A stretch of DNA of 64,000 nucleotides from Xylogone sp. PMI_703 (Eukaryota; Ascomycota; Leotiomycetes), in the NCBI GenBank assembly GCA_021399445.1, contig JAJTUQ010000004.1, positions 2,294,001 to 2,358,000 on the forward strand. Reading direction: 5' to 3'. The notes below the pieces were generated by a model. The model was not told where the DNA came from, searched no databases, and was given only the letters and a program-made list of their open reading frames with translations. This document shows positions 47,744 through 58,033 of this stretch, piece by piece. How positions within the stretch are numbered: the first letter of the stretch is position 1; each line of letters opens with the position of its first letter. The translations under genes and the position numbers were made by a program.

Positions 47744-50195
47744 ATGGAAACTCGCAGCTGCACGCGATGCCGAAGACAGAAGATAAAGTGCTCGGGATCG
47801 CAGCCGTGCAATGGTTGCAGCAAGCGCAATCTAACCTGCACCTTTGACGAACGGGACCAGAAAGTCCTGGTATCACGCGGGTGATAGGGACTACGTCGAT
47901 TTTAAGAGTAAAGAGATGCTGATCGCTCGAGTGTAGATATATCATCGATCTTCAGCGAGAAATCGCCTCTTTAAAACGAGTAGTAGGGCAAGATCCTGCC
48001 TCTCCCGGTTCGGATTACGTTCACCATGATCCAGATAGAACTCTTGAAGATCGTAAGACAGGAGCTTTATGTGAGTGCAGGGGTTGATGCCTAGCAGCTG
48101 ATATTGATGCGAGCTCGTCGCGAGATGAGGAGCCTTCCCAGCCTCTTGAGTCTGATGCGAATGGAACAAACCATGACTCCCAGTTCAGGGAGGATCTGGA
48201 ATCTATAGGGTCGGATCTAGTCAATCCGCTTTCCACAGGATAATTGGCGTTTTGGTCGGCAGCCGACGGAAGGGCTTGTAAGTCAATTAATGGATTATAA
48301 GTGGTGAGCATTCTAACATTTGCTCTAGTCTACCTTGGAACCTCATCAAACTGGTCTTTTGCTCGACGAGTATTGACAATGACTCATGAGTATAAATACC
48401 GCTCCCCGCTGCCGCCCGGTACCCTGCTCTTCGACGCTACAGCTTATGATCTGGGGTGGGATGGTTTTCGAACCGCACTTCCAGATACTCCGTTGGTGCC
48501 AGCCATTGATCATGCTATTTATCTGATCAACTCTGTCAAGTTTCGCTGCGGTCAGCTCTTTCACCTTTTTGAAGAGGAGGAGTTCATGATATCTCTATAT
48601 AATTTTTATGCCGATCCAGCTGCCCGCATGGCAGCCACTGGTTTATGGTATATCCATTTCTTAGTTATTCTTGCCTTTGGAAAAGCGTTTGTTCTCCAAA
48701 AGAATCAAGGGAAGAAGCCCCCGGGCTCTGAATTTTTTGTCACAGCCCTTCGACTTCTTCCTGACGTAAGTGTTCTTTGTGGTGAGCCAATAATATCGAC
48801 AGAGATCATGTGCTGCATAACCCTATATTTTCAGTCACTGGACTTCAGACACTCGGCTCACAATTTCGTAAGTCTCAGGAAACAGCAATTTCCGTACCCA
48901 GACTGACTGCTCATAGATTGGCCAAGCCAAGAGGATGGCTTTAGGGCAGGGAATGCATACGGATATGCCGATACGATATCTAGGAGAAGCCCTTGTTCAA
49001 AGGTGCCGCAAGATTTGGTGGACTGTGTATATATTGGATAGAGAAATGACCTCATTGATGGGATTACCACAGGCAATCAATGACAATGATGTACAAACAC
49101 CGCTGCCAACGTTCTTGGGCTCGGTTCAACGAACGCAAACCCTCAATATACAAATAAAACTATCTCGAATTATAGCTGAGATAAATAGCAGTAAGTAGGA
49201 AGATTCACCTCTTATTGTGTTTTCTAACCTAGTGCCAAGCAATCTATGGTATTGATGGTCGTCTGAATACTCAGTTCTTGCTAAGCACGAAATCGACTCT
49301 GGCGAGCATAGCAAACCTGGCAGATGAGCTCCGACAGCTATTGCCCATGCCACTAGATAAATCTGTTAGCGGTGTGTCCAGATTGACGGCTTATATACAC
49401 ATTCTCTACCATCAGGTACGTAGTCATGTTACATGCTATCGTCGGTGCTGTGTGGGCCTAATTTTTTTAGTGTATTGTACTTGCAACTCGGCCATTGATC
49501 TTTTTTTTGCTCAAAATACGATTGGAGTCCCCAGGGACAATACTACGTTCACTAAACTCATCGCCCAATGTGCGGAATCTACCACAGATGTGTATAGATT
49601 CTTCACAGCAGATGGTCAATATTCTTAGTAGCCTACAGAGCCAAGGCCTCCTAGGTAAGATACATCCCGAATTACCGATTTTAATCGAAACTCACCATTC
49701 CACTTCTTAAAAGAAACATTTCTTCACTTCGATCTGGAATCAATATTCGTGTCTGCAGTTATTCTCCTAATCAGTCCAGTCATCGATGTATCACTTCTTG
49801 ACAACGGCTCTTCATGGCTCCAAAAATCATATGTAATCATTGATGAGATGATATCAAATGGAAACCTCATTGCAGAATTTCGGAAATCTGAGCTACAACA
49901 GTTAGAAGAGACGCTGAACCATCGCCTTCCAGACCTATCTCAATCGTCTTCTGGCCTTATTACCTTCCAACAGAATAATGACCCAACTTCCAAGGTCACT
50001 CACTCAAGTGCAGTGCCACTTCTAGAAAGTCTACCAGTTGGTAACGATATCATGCCATCCGATCCTACCATCCTCGATGACTGTGATTTCAGCGAGGGAT
50101 TAACGGCTGCACAGATTTTAGCTGTGGCTAATTCAATAGATACTGAGGATGCGGAATGGGTTTCCCATGCAATGACGGGCAACAATATTTGGTAG
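47744..50195 (+). CDS. Zn2Cys6 transcription factor with in-frame stops or a cryptic 192-base intron
   Basis: Exons 47744-47880, 47937-48070, 48263-48277, 48329-48867, 48917-49190, 49240-49415, 49471-49654 and 49714-50195 give 646 residues. The zinc cluster CTRCRRQKIKCSGSQPCNGC...C starts at residue 6, followed by GYIIDLQREIASLKRVV. The Fungal_trans part is very typical: YLGTSSNWSFARRVL, GWDGFRTALPD, FRCGQLFHLFEEEEF, WYIHFLVILAFGK, RKIWWTVYILDREM, MGLPQAINDNDV. Between 48071 and 48262 the same frame is coding-like (the SDLVNPLSTG motif, expected here) but contains TGA at 48085-48087 and TAA at 48241-48243. Treating 48071-48262 as a GT-AG intron keeps the frame but deletes the conserved motif. 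Either the gene is mutated, or splicing bypasses the damage. It may control the amine oxidase next to it. Confidence 0.72.
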
Positions 50196-50558
50196 GTCAG
50201 GGGTAGAGGTGCTGTATTTAATTTCAAAATTAGCTGTAGCTCAACTTGAGTCAAGATTAAGTTTAAGCTTTTAGCTGAATTGTATATGCTGTTAGGCTAG
50301 ATCCTTTTGACTCTAGTAGTTCTGCAAGCCCGGCTATTCAACTCTAAATACATGCGTCTTTGGAGAATATTCTTCAGACCTTCATTCAAATTTCCCCTAA
50401 TGTCAGTCAGCTATTACATTTTGTCATAAGTCTCTGACTCTAATCTACGATGAATCTGTTTCGATACTCGCAGGGATTTGAATGAGTCTAGTAAATATCT
50501 CTGGCTTAAAAGGTATGGTTATCATAAGAGGGGTATTGTGAGAATTTATAGCGGCCGT
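50196..50558. other. Convergent 3' spacer
   Basis: Short region between the convergent regulator and amine-oxidase genes. Nothing else seen. Confidence 0.45.
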
Positions 50559-51926
50559 CTACAGCTTCGCACGAGGTGCATCTGCTAAGTCTATACTAGA
50601 GCCAGTCCTCCACGCAACTTTTGCTGGCGCGCTATCGACCTGGGCGTCCTTCCACTGCCACTGTGGGATAACCTGCTTTCCAGACGTGAGTAGTTTCATG
50701 ACAAAGTCTCCCATGATAGGTAGCATCTTGAATCCATGGCCAGAGTCCCCTGAAAGAATGACCAGAGATCTATCAGATCCTGGTACATAATCTATCACGA
50801 AGTTCGAATCCTCACTATCTGCAATCCAACACATATGTCTATCAATAAGAGGCCGACTAGCAAGACTGGGCAAAGTCTCTCTTATCAATCGTCGAGAGGC
50901 TTCTTCGTCTTCTTGTGTAATAAAGTCGGAATCTGAGAGCTCCGAGTGAGGAAGAGATGGTCTTGCAGAACTCCCTGAGTAGTTTGTATATGCGCCACCC
51001 ATGTGGCATACCTTCAGTTTATTTGTTGCGAGGTCGGGCTCGAAGAAGAATCCAATATCACGGACATTGACTACTGGTATTCCTCGGAGTCGAGCTGCCT
51101 CTTCGGGGCTGAGCTGAATGTGAGCAACTCCCCAACATCTCGCCGTGACCTGAGTCTTTGCTGAAGGAATAATTCTCGCAACGTTTGCTCCAAGGGACAC
51201 AATGGTAGTTGAAGCTTTGTATTCCACGCCACCTTTCGTCTTGGCTCCTATGCAGCGACTACTTCCTGGAGTAAAGAGCAGCTCGGCAACTTCACCTTCT
51301 TTGGAACCCAGACGGAATGAAACTCCTTTCCTAACACAGTCTTCGTACACAGCTTTCATGGCATCTGCAGAGTGAGCATACCCAGCAAGTCTATTTAAAT
51401 ATCCATTCCAACCTTGCATGGGCCCGTAGAGAGCAGGAGCGAACTTCTTGATAGATGCGGCGTCTGGACAGGATTCGATCTTCCCATGAAACGCTTGGTT
51501 TTTGGACACTGAAGCATGATATTCTTTCAAAATATCCTTGGAGATCTCTGGCGCTGAGCCCGAGACGACGTTTAGGAATCCTACCTGGTGATAGTATGGT
51601 GAGTAGAGAGGATCATTTTGCCACTTGTTGATAGCTTCCTAGGTGTAAAGTAGTATCAGCACATGTTTCATTGAGTCACTCATAAACCAGGGTATGATGA
51701 GGGTACTAACTAGTGTGAGGGGAGTATAGAACGGATCTGCGTACTCTGCCCGGACAATCTTGTTGAGATCAAAACCAGCCGAAAAACGACTGGGAACTTG
51801 GGTATCCTTTTCGAGAACTGTAATATTAGTATATCCTGCCGATGATAGTCGCTGTGCGGTCGCCAGTCCAAATGTACCGGCTCCGATAATAAGAATTGCA
51901 ACCTCCTTGTCAACTGTGGAAGCCAT
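50559..51926 (-). CDS. FAD-dependent amine oxidase (sarcosine/L-pipecolate/fructosyl-amino-acid oxidase-like, DAO family)
   Basis: Two exons, 51926-51711 and 51638-50559, give 431 residues. The N-terminal FAD motif LIIGAGTFGLATAQRLSSAG, VLEKDTQVPSRFSAG and DLNKIVRAEYAD identify the monomeric sarcosine-oxidase group. CWIADSEDSNFVID aligns with the region carrying the covalent-flavin Cys in this group, and GDSGHGFKMLPIMGDFV is the C-terminal signature. It should oxidise an N-alkyl or cyclic amino acid with release of H2O2. The C-terminus AKL is a peroxisomal targeting signal type 1, which fits a peroxide-producing oxidase. Neighbours are a Zn2Cys6 regulator, a mitochondrial carrier and a proline dehydrogenase, together suggesting amino-acid catabolism. 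It is the one fully intact enzyme in this block. Confidence 0.88.
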
Positions 51927-52614
51927 AGTATATATTAAATTACGCCTTTTTTCTACTTTTCTACTACGGGAATATGATCTTAGGACCACCTAAGGTTCGT
52001 ATGAATTTATATTTTACTTTTTGATCATTTGACAACAAGTAAGATTGGTGACAAGTGACATGATCTCTATCCCACTTTGACATCTCCAGCGGGTCTTGGA
52101 AACGCCTGGGCGTTGGGAGCTGGTTAGACTAGCCGACCGAGGTCGGATGACTATCCGGCGTGGATAAATTGGCCAGTCAAACGCCTCCATAATCATCGGA
52201 ACCTCTACCGATCATGACCCCTTGACTGTCCAGCGGGACGGATAACATCTAGCCCTTCTTAACGGAATCATAACAAAGCGTATTTAGTTACTGAAAATAG
52301 TAAGGCTGATAAAAATCTCTTACTATGCTGGTAGTCAGGGTACTAGATCACGATAGAGGGACACTGGTGAAGTAAAAGAAGGATGCAATAGCGTTATAGC
52401 ACTTTAGCTAAGCGGGTTTGTGATGCAAAATTCCTCCACAACTTGGTTAAAGTTTCTAGACCTATTCCTAATAGGCAGACATGAGAAGATGCATAATGCA
52501 TCGGCTCTATCGCTCTAAGAGATCATCCTTCTTACCCCTTCAACTCTACCAAATCGTTAGTCTAGATGTAATCCAAAAGAAGATATTGAGTGAAGGAGAA
52601 TGAAATGGGAAGAT
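51927..52614. other. Spacer between amine oxidase and mitochondrial carrier
   Basis: Contains the amine-oxidase promoter and the 3' end of the carrier gene. No other coding sequence. Confidence 0.45.
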
Positions 52615-53796
52615 CTACACAGCAAATGTACCCGCTGCGACAGGTAACGCACGCAGTAGAGTGGGACTCAGTCCGCGATAAAAGCCATACATCCCATCCA
52701 CTTCTTTCACATGTCGAATCACATCCAGAATGTTGCAGCACCGTTGGTTTTTACCAAATCCATCAGTCTGCATCTTGGTTTTGATAACATCTATGGGATA
52801 ACTGGCAACCCAAAGCATTTCACCAACAAGACCGCCACAGCATGCAAACTGCCAACTTGGGAGTTCTTCCCGCCTTTTGTTCTGGAATCTCATAGCTTGT
52901 CGGATGAGCGCTTCGTATACTGCGAACCAGATCCCATAATTGCTGAACTCACGTACCATTGTGGCTGTCTGTCCTCGATATATCCCGGCCAGCCCCGCTC
53001 CCCGAAATATCTTCCTCATGCAGTCGTGTGTTCCCGAATAGTATCGTACAGTGGCTCCGTCGGGTTGTGCTTGAAGACGTATTCTGATGTGCTCTATTGG
53101 CCCTGAGATAACGCTATTTGCGAGCCCAGCCAAACCTCCTTGGATATAGATTTGACTTATAGAAGTGTGATGACTGGTATCTGGACTATTTTCTATCTTA
53201 AGAGATTCTATAGCATTATGGAATCCATTAAATGAGGAGTAAACAAGGCCGACCTGTGTTTTGTTCCTGGTGAAAAGAATTTCTGAGCAGTAGGAAAGTA
53301 GACATACACAGGCTCCTACTCCCAGCAACGGTGCAACTGAACCCTTTTACAAGTTGTGTAAGTGACTTTTAGAAACATCTATAGTAATAAAAATCAAAGC
53401 ATGCAATGAAATCAGTTCAAATCTCTCACTTTGTAGAAGGCTAATGGGCCTTCATGCCTCCAAATACTCCGTGCGACAGCCATCATGTTCTTGCTTGCTT
53501 CATTTGTCTGCATGCGGACTTTGACAATATCTATCACGGTAATAAAATCAATAAAAGTGGATAAAGTGCAACATATATATAGAAGAAGACTCAAAGGGGA
53601 CAATTTACGAACCAAATGGTTGTCCTGAATAAGAAGTTAAAACACCTCTGGGAACATAGCCACGCAATTGCTGAGCAGTTTCACACATACCGATCAAGAC
53701 CTACGTAACCCCTCCTGCTGCACCAACGAACACCTCTTGGGCTATTATCGGAAAGACAGGTTTTGGACATTCTATAACGCACACAGCGTCTGTCAT
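52615..53796 (-). pseudogene. Mitochondrial carrier (YMC1-like, SLC25) with in-frame TAG
   Basis: Four exons fit in phase: 53796-53691, 53624-53613, 53530-53430 and 53343-52615. They contain three carrier repeats with signatures QPFDIVKVRMQT, GPIEHIRIRLQA and YPIDVIKTKMQT, the second being typical of YMC1-type carriers. In exon 1 the reading VGAAGGVT is followed by TAG (53703-53701) and then VLIGQPFD across the splices; the family has Gln there (GG.AQVLIGQPFD), so CAG has become TAG. Exon 2 is only 12 bases. The C-terminus stops at AGTFAV, a few residues short. An intact ancestor would carry an amino acid or organic acid across the inner mitochondrial membrane. No nearby donor or acceptor removes the TAG cleanly while keeping the conserved helix. 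Confidence 0.72.
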
Positions 53797-54173
53797 TTTG
53801 TTGTCTATGGTCTCAATAGCAGTGCTCACGTATTAGTGAGCCTCGGCATACTAGAGTGTTGATCTTTAGAATTACATGATGAATTAAAGTAGGAAAAAAC
53901 AGTTCTCCCAGGATGTAACCATTCCAGACCAATGCGTTATGGAGAACTATCTTCTCTGCTCAGGTGATAGCAACTCTGCCGGAAGTGATCACGGGTCGGT
54001 ATTATGCGTTCGCAAACTACCACCGGGAAGACAACCGAATTTGTATCTAAGAAGTGGGCGGGTCACCGCGTAGTATAAAACATACCTGGATCAAAATAAA
54101 TAGAGCGTTTAGTTTGTATTTACACTCTTCCTTTCCGGTAAAGACAAAGTCTCTACTACTTAGGTAGTTGAGA
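53797..54173. other. Divergent promoter region of carrier and proline dehydrogenase genes
   Basis: About 380 bases between divergent starts, so the two genes may have been co-regulated. It includes a TATA-like site at 54074-54080. Confidence 0.5.
54074..54080 (+). promoter_or_regulatory. Possible TATA box of the proline dehydrogenase gene
   Basis: TATAAAA about 95 bases before the ATG at 54174. Confidence 0.4.
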
Positions 54174-55288
54174 ATGGCCCTTGTATTAAGAGACAGCCTT
54201 TGGTCTTATAACAGGGTAGCAGTGCTTGCTGCGAGATACAATGCAATACCACCAGTTGCCGCAAATCGTTACAATGGCGGCATATGGGAACAAACTCGCC
54301 GTAACTCAACTTTAGAAGCACCTTTAAGCAAGAATCCTGTTGCCCTTTCACCTCCACCACTTTCCGTCTTACCTGTGGGCATGCTTGTGAGATCACTACT
54401 CATTGCCGCTATCTCGTCAAACCGATTACTGCTACTTCCCTCTCTTTCTATTCTCTCCTTTCTATCAAACCCAGGTCGAGGTTTTCTCCTGAATGTAGAT
54501 AAGAACCCATTTCTCCATGCAATACTGAAAAGGACATTTTACAATCAGTTCTGCGCTGGGGAGAACGAAACCGAAACTAAGGCAACAATTCAGCAACTTA
54601 AAGACCTAGGATTCCGTGGCATCATCCTAACCTATGCACTAGAGACAGTCTTCGATCATGTTACGAATACAGAACATACCCAAGGTACCGCAATTTCTTC
54701 AACCGAGAAAGGTAGTGCATCTACCTATAAGATAAAACACTGTCCCGATATCGATGCCTGGAGGAAAGGGACTCTCGAGACAATTGATCTAATTGATGAA
54801 GGTGATTATTTGGCCCTCAAGTAAGATCATGTAGCCTTTCGTTCATTTTGAATGTATACTAACATGGGCCTAGGCTGAGCGGGGCTGGTCCTACTGCCAC
54901 AGTCCCGTTTTCTCTCGGGGAGTTACCATCCCAACAAATGATGGATGCTTTAGATGAGATATGTACCCGTTCCAAAAATAGAAAAATTCGAATTCTAGTG
55001 GACGCAGAATCACAGAGGTTTCAACGCGGTATCGCACGTGTGACACTGGAGCTTATGCGAAAATACAATCGAGATGGAGCCGCTTTAATCTACAACACCT
55101 ACCAGGCCTACCTTAAGGGCACACCGGATTTGCTCCAAGAGCACCTCGAAGCCGCTAGCCAGGATGACTTTACTCTGGGCCTCAAACTTGTAAGAGGGGC
55201 ATACATTGCTTCCGATGAACGATCTTTGATACATGACACGAAGCAGGATACTGATAATGCTTACAATACCATAGCTCAGGGAGCACTC
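54174..55288 (+). pseudogene. Proline dehydrogenase, 3' truncated
   Basis: Exons 54174-54820 and 54874-~55288. The N-terminus (MALVLRDSLWSYNRVAVLAA, Arg-rich after it) looks like a mitochondrial targeting signal. The PRODH barrel is then recognisable: LKDLGFRGIILTYALE, YLALKLSGAG, ILVDAESQRFQRG, YNTYQAYLKGTPDLL and LGLKLVRGAYI followed by HDTKQDTDNAYNTIAQG. The sequence stops resembling PRODH at about 55288, so the last barrel strands and the C-terminal Arg-Arg substrate-binding motif are missing. From 55279 on the DNA reads as a TPR-protein tail in another frame. The product would lack the proline-binding end, so oxidation of proline to P5C is unlikely. Divergent from a likewise damaged mitochondrial carrier. 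Confidence 0.8.
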
Positions 55289-56691
55289 AGTATGAGTTTC
55301 TGCACTATATGCCTAGAGCTAAGAGACAGGAGGCATTTAACTCTGCCGTCCAACTTCTCTTAGACGTTTTTTCGCCTCGAGGACAAAGTAGGATAATAGA
55401 CAAAGATTGGCACAAGGGCGATATTTACATCACACAGGTCCTGGCCTTGTTGGAAAACTTCAGAGCTTCTCAAAAAGAAGCTGAACCTCTTATCCCAACA
55501 GCGGATCTGATGAATCTAGCTCTGTGAGAATCCAAAGTCACTTCATCCTGAATTATGAGATGAAGTGTTTTAATCCGTAGTAGGTATCTTGACCACAACG
55601 ACACGGCAAATAATATCGGAACAGTCATCGATACGGGTTTTATGGCATGGAATTCATGGTCAGCGCCTGACAAAGATCAAATGCTATACGCCACGCTCCT
55701 TGGATATGGTGGAGTCCAAGATATGTGGATAGGCGAGTATCACCTTGCTCAGCGGCACTGCCAGGAAGCTCTTAAAATTACTCTCCAGCATCTTGCACCG
55801 GATGATGAAGAGGTTCTGAACTGTTATAACAATCTAGGCCTTGTTTACGGCTGCCAAGGAGATTATGTTCGAGGCGACAACTTTCTCAGTCGCGCGGAGG
55901 ATATCTCTAAGGCCAACCCCGCAAAATATCCTGCAAAGGGCATTCTAATAAACGCAAACACTGCTAGAAACGATTATTGCAACAAAAGGTTTGAAGATGC
56001 GCAACGGCGACTCGATCTTGCTTTATCTGAAGCCGTCGAAATGCAGAGTTGGTACTGGATGGCCTGGTAAGAATCCTATTTAGCTGTAGGCTAGGATCGC
56101 TATAGTTATATATGACTGACATTGAATTATAGAATACATATTGCATTTAGTTCATTATTCTGTAGAAACAACAATCTACCACAAGCCGACACACATCTCC
56201 AAAATGCAGCCGAAGCGATAGAACAATCTGGACGTGGTCGAGATATAAAGATGAATAATTATTTTGCATACCAATTAGGACGACTTCGACTGGCTCAAGG
56301 ACGATATGATGAGAGTGTGTAAGTTACTCTATAGTCTAGTTAGCTTCTCTTCATAAACTCAACATTTTCATCTCAAGATCGTCACTCAATCTCCCCTTTT
56401 CAATTTTCTGTGTTTCAATCCAAATTCCTATTCTAGGTAGCTACTAAATCTTCATGCAGAGACCAACTACAGAAAGCAGTGAAGCTTGATGATGTAATGA
56501 AATCGCCTCGGGGTTATAGAGCTAGAAATCTCTATGCTTTATCCCGTGCAATGCTTTCAAACCACCAATTGGAGGATACCCAGAAAATGAAAATGCTTGC
56601 ATTAGAATTGGCAGGTGAGAAAGTGGCTATTAATGGAGATCCTGATGATTGGTTTGTTTACGACTTATTGGTAAGGATTGTTGAACGGTGA
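55279..56691 (+). pseudogene. 3' fragment of a fungal TPR-repeat (NLR-like tail) gene fused at the PRODH breakpoint
   Basis: From STQYEFLHYMPRAKRQEAF the frame resembles the linker and tetratricopeptide tail of fungal NB-ARC/NACHT-TPR or related proteins. Likely exons: 55279-55523, 55581-56066, ~56151-56318 and 56460-56691. TPR-like helices include HLAQRHCQEALKITLQHL, CYNNLGLVYGCQGDYVRGDNF, RRLDLALSEAVEM and QLGRLRLAQGRYDESV. No N-terminal effector or nucleotide-binding domain and no start of its own are present; an internal ATG at 55309 exists. It is out of frame with PRODH, so no simple fusion protein is expected. It marks a rearrangement that joined two unrelated genes. Confidence 0.7.
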
Positions 56692-58033
56692 GCAAGCGGG
56701 TGCTTAAGGTGAAAGATATCTGTGGGTAGGTAACATAATTGGATTCTGGGAGTAGATTTAGATACTTTTTATTTGATCCACTCCACTATGCATTTCCAGT
56801 TCTATTTTATACGAGTTTGACAGTCGACTTTCCATCAAGTAAGATTTACATCTTCTTCTAAACATTTGGGATTTACCATTGAGCTGCTTATTTTCTAACG
56901 ATGCTTTCGACCTTCTCCCATCAGTAAGTGTCATGGGTATCTTACTCGCTTGAAAAGTATATCCATGAACATGCCAGGCACTTAAAGCCGATTTGGGTTG
57001 CAATGATGAGCCGACTCACCAAATTACTGTCTAAGTTACTATGTACCTTCAGATACATGCCATATTCTAACTAGTTTGAGACGACGGTCAACACGAGTTT
57101 CTAGCTTGGCTTCCGATATTCGCAAGCCCTTGGCGAGGCGGTTAGAGTTCTGGCTTGGTGCTTATTCGAAACATACTTGAGATAATGCTCAGATCCCGTA
57201 TGTACAGCATTTGACCATTGGGCGTTGAGAGGCTAGAAGCTGTATTAACTGCACTTACAACTTGTTCTCTTCCTTCGGATTCGCTGCCCCGACTCATAAA
57301 AGCTCTCCTACAAGTACGGCGTGGCCCCACAGATGGCTACTATGTACTATACATAGATTTTGTACTAATTGGAAGATCTTATTAGCTGAAGCTTTATGCG
57401 GCGCATGCATATCCATATTCTAGTTTACCAATCCAGCCAGGCTAGAGGCGTCATGAGGTGATGGGTGTACCTGCGTAATTACATAAAAAGGGAGCCATAC
57501 CGGATACGGGGAATAGCCCACACCCAATAAGTGGCGCGCAGGGAGTATAATTCCGATTGCTTGCAAGAAATAAGCACATTACCAACCCCAGGGCGCCAAA
57601 TTCTCCGCCACAAAGGAGATGCGGATGCTCCCTTCCTAAGCTTATTCTAGGACAAGTTAGATAGACGCGTAATGCCCAAGCTCTGAAGCTTTCCGTCTCA
57701 TCTCTTAAACCCCGTGTTTGAGCATTTCTAATCCTAAGGAGCTGCTCAAAAGGGTTGCTATGCGTAATAGGCGGCTCTTGGCGCTGGCTTGGAAGGGAAA
57801 TCAAACAAGAGAGTGTAATTCCCTCAGAATGACCCCCCCCTTGTTTGTTGAGATGATGTTGTTTAATATAGACCATATATGTATGAGGCTTCCCGCTTCC
57901 GAACCTCCTCGTGCGTTTACCGAAGAAATATAAAGTCAACTCGAAGTGGGCTCTGAAGATACCTTTTGAGTTGCTTGAATTCAGAGAGCAAGTACCCTCT
58001 ATCACATATATACAAAGGAGGTTCCGATTTACG
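56692..58033. other. Spacer with promoter of the secreted protein gene
   Basis: About 1.3 kb without recognised coding sequence. ATATAAAG at 57928-57934 lies roughly 100 bases before the ATG at 58034 and may be its TATA box. Minus-strand frames over 57450-58257 run through promoter and gene start and look like chance. Confidence 0.5.

Noticed and set aside
48766..48835. GTAAGT...CAG pair as an intron in the 47.7 kb regulator
   Set aside because: The intervening frame reads VLCGEPIISTEIMCCITLYF, a conserved part of this regulator family, so it is exon.
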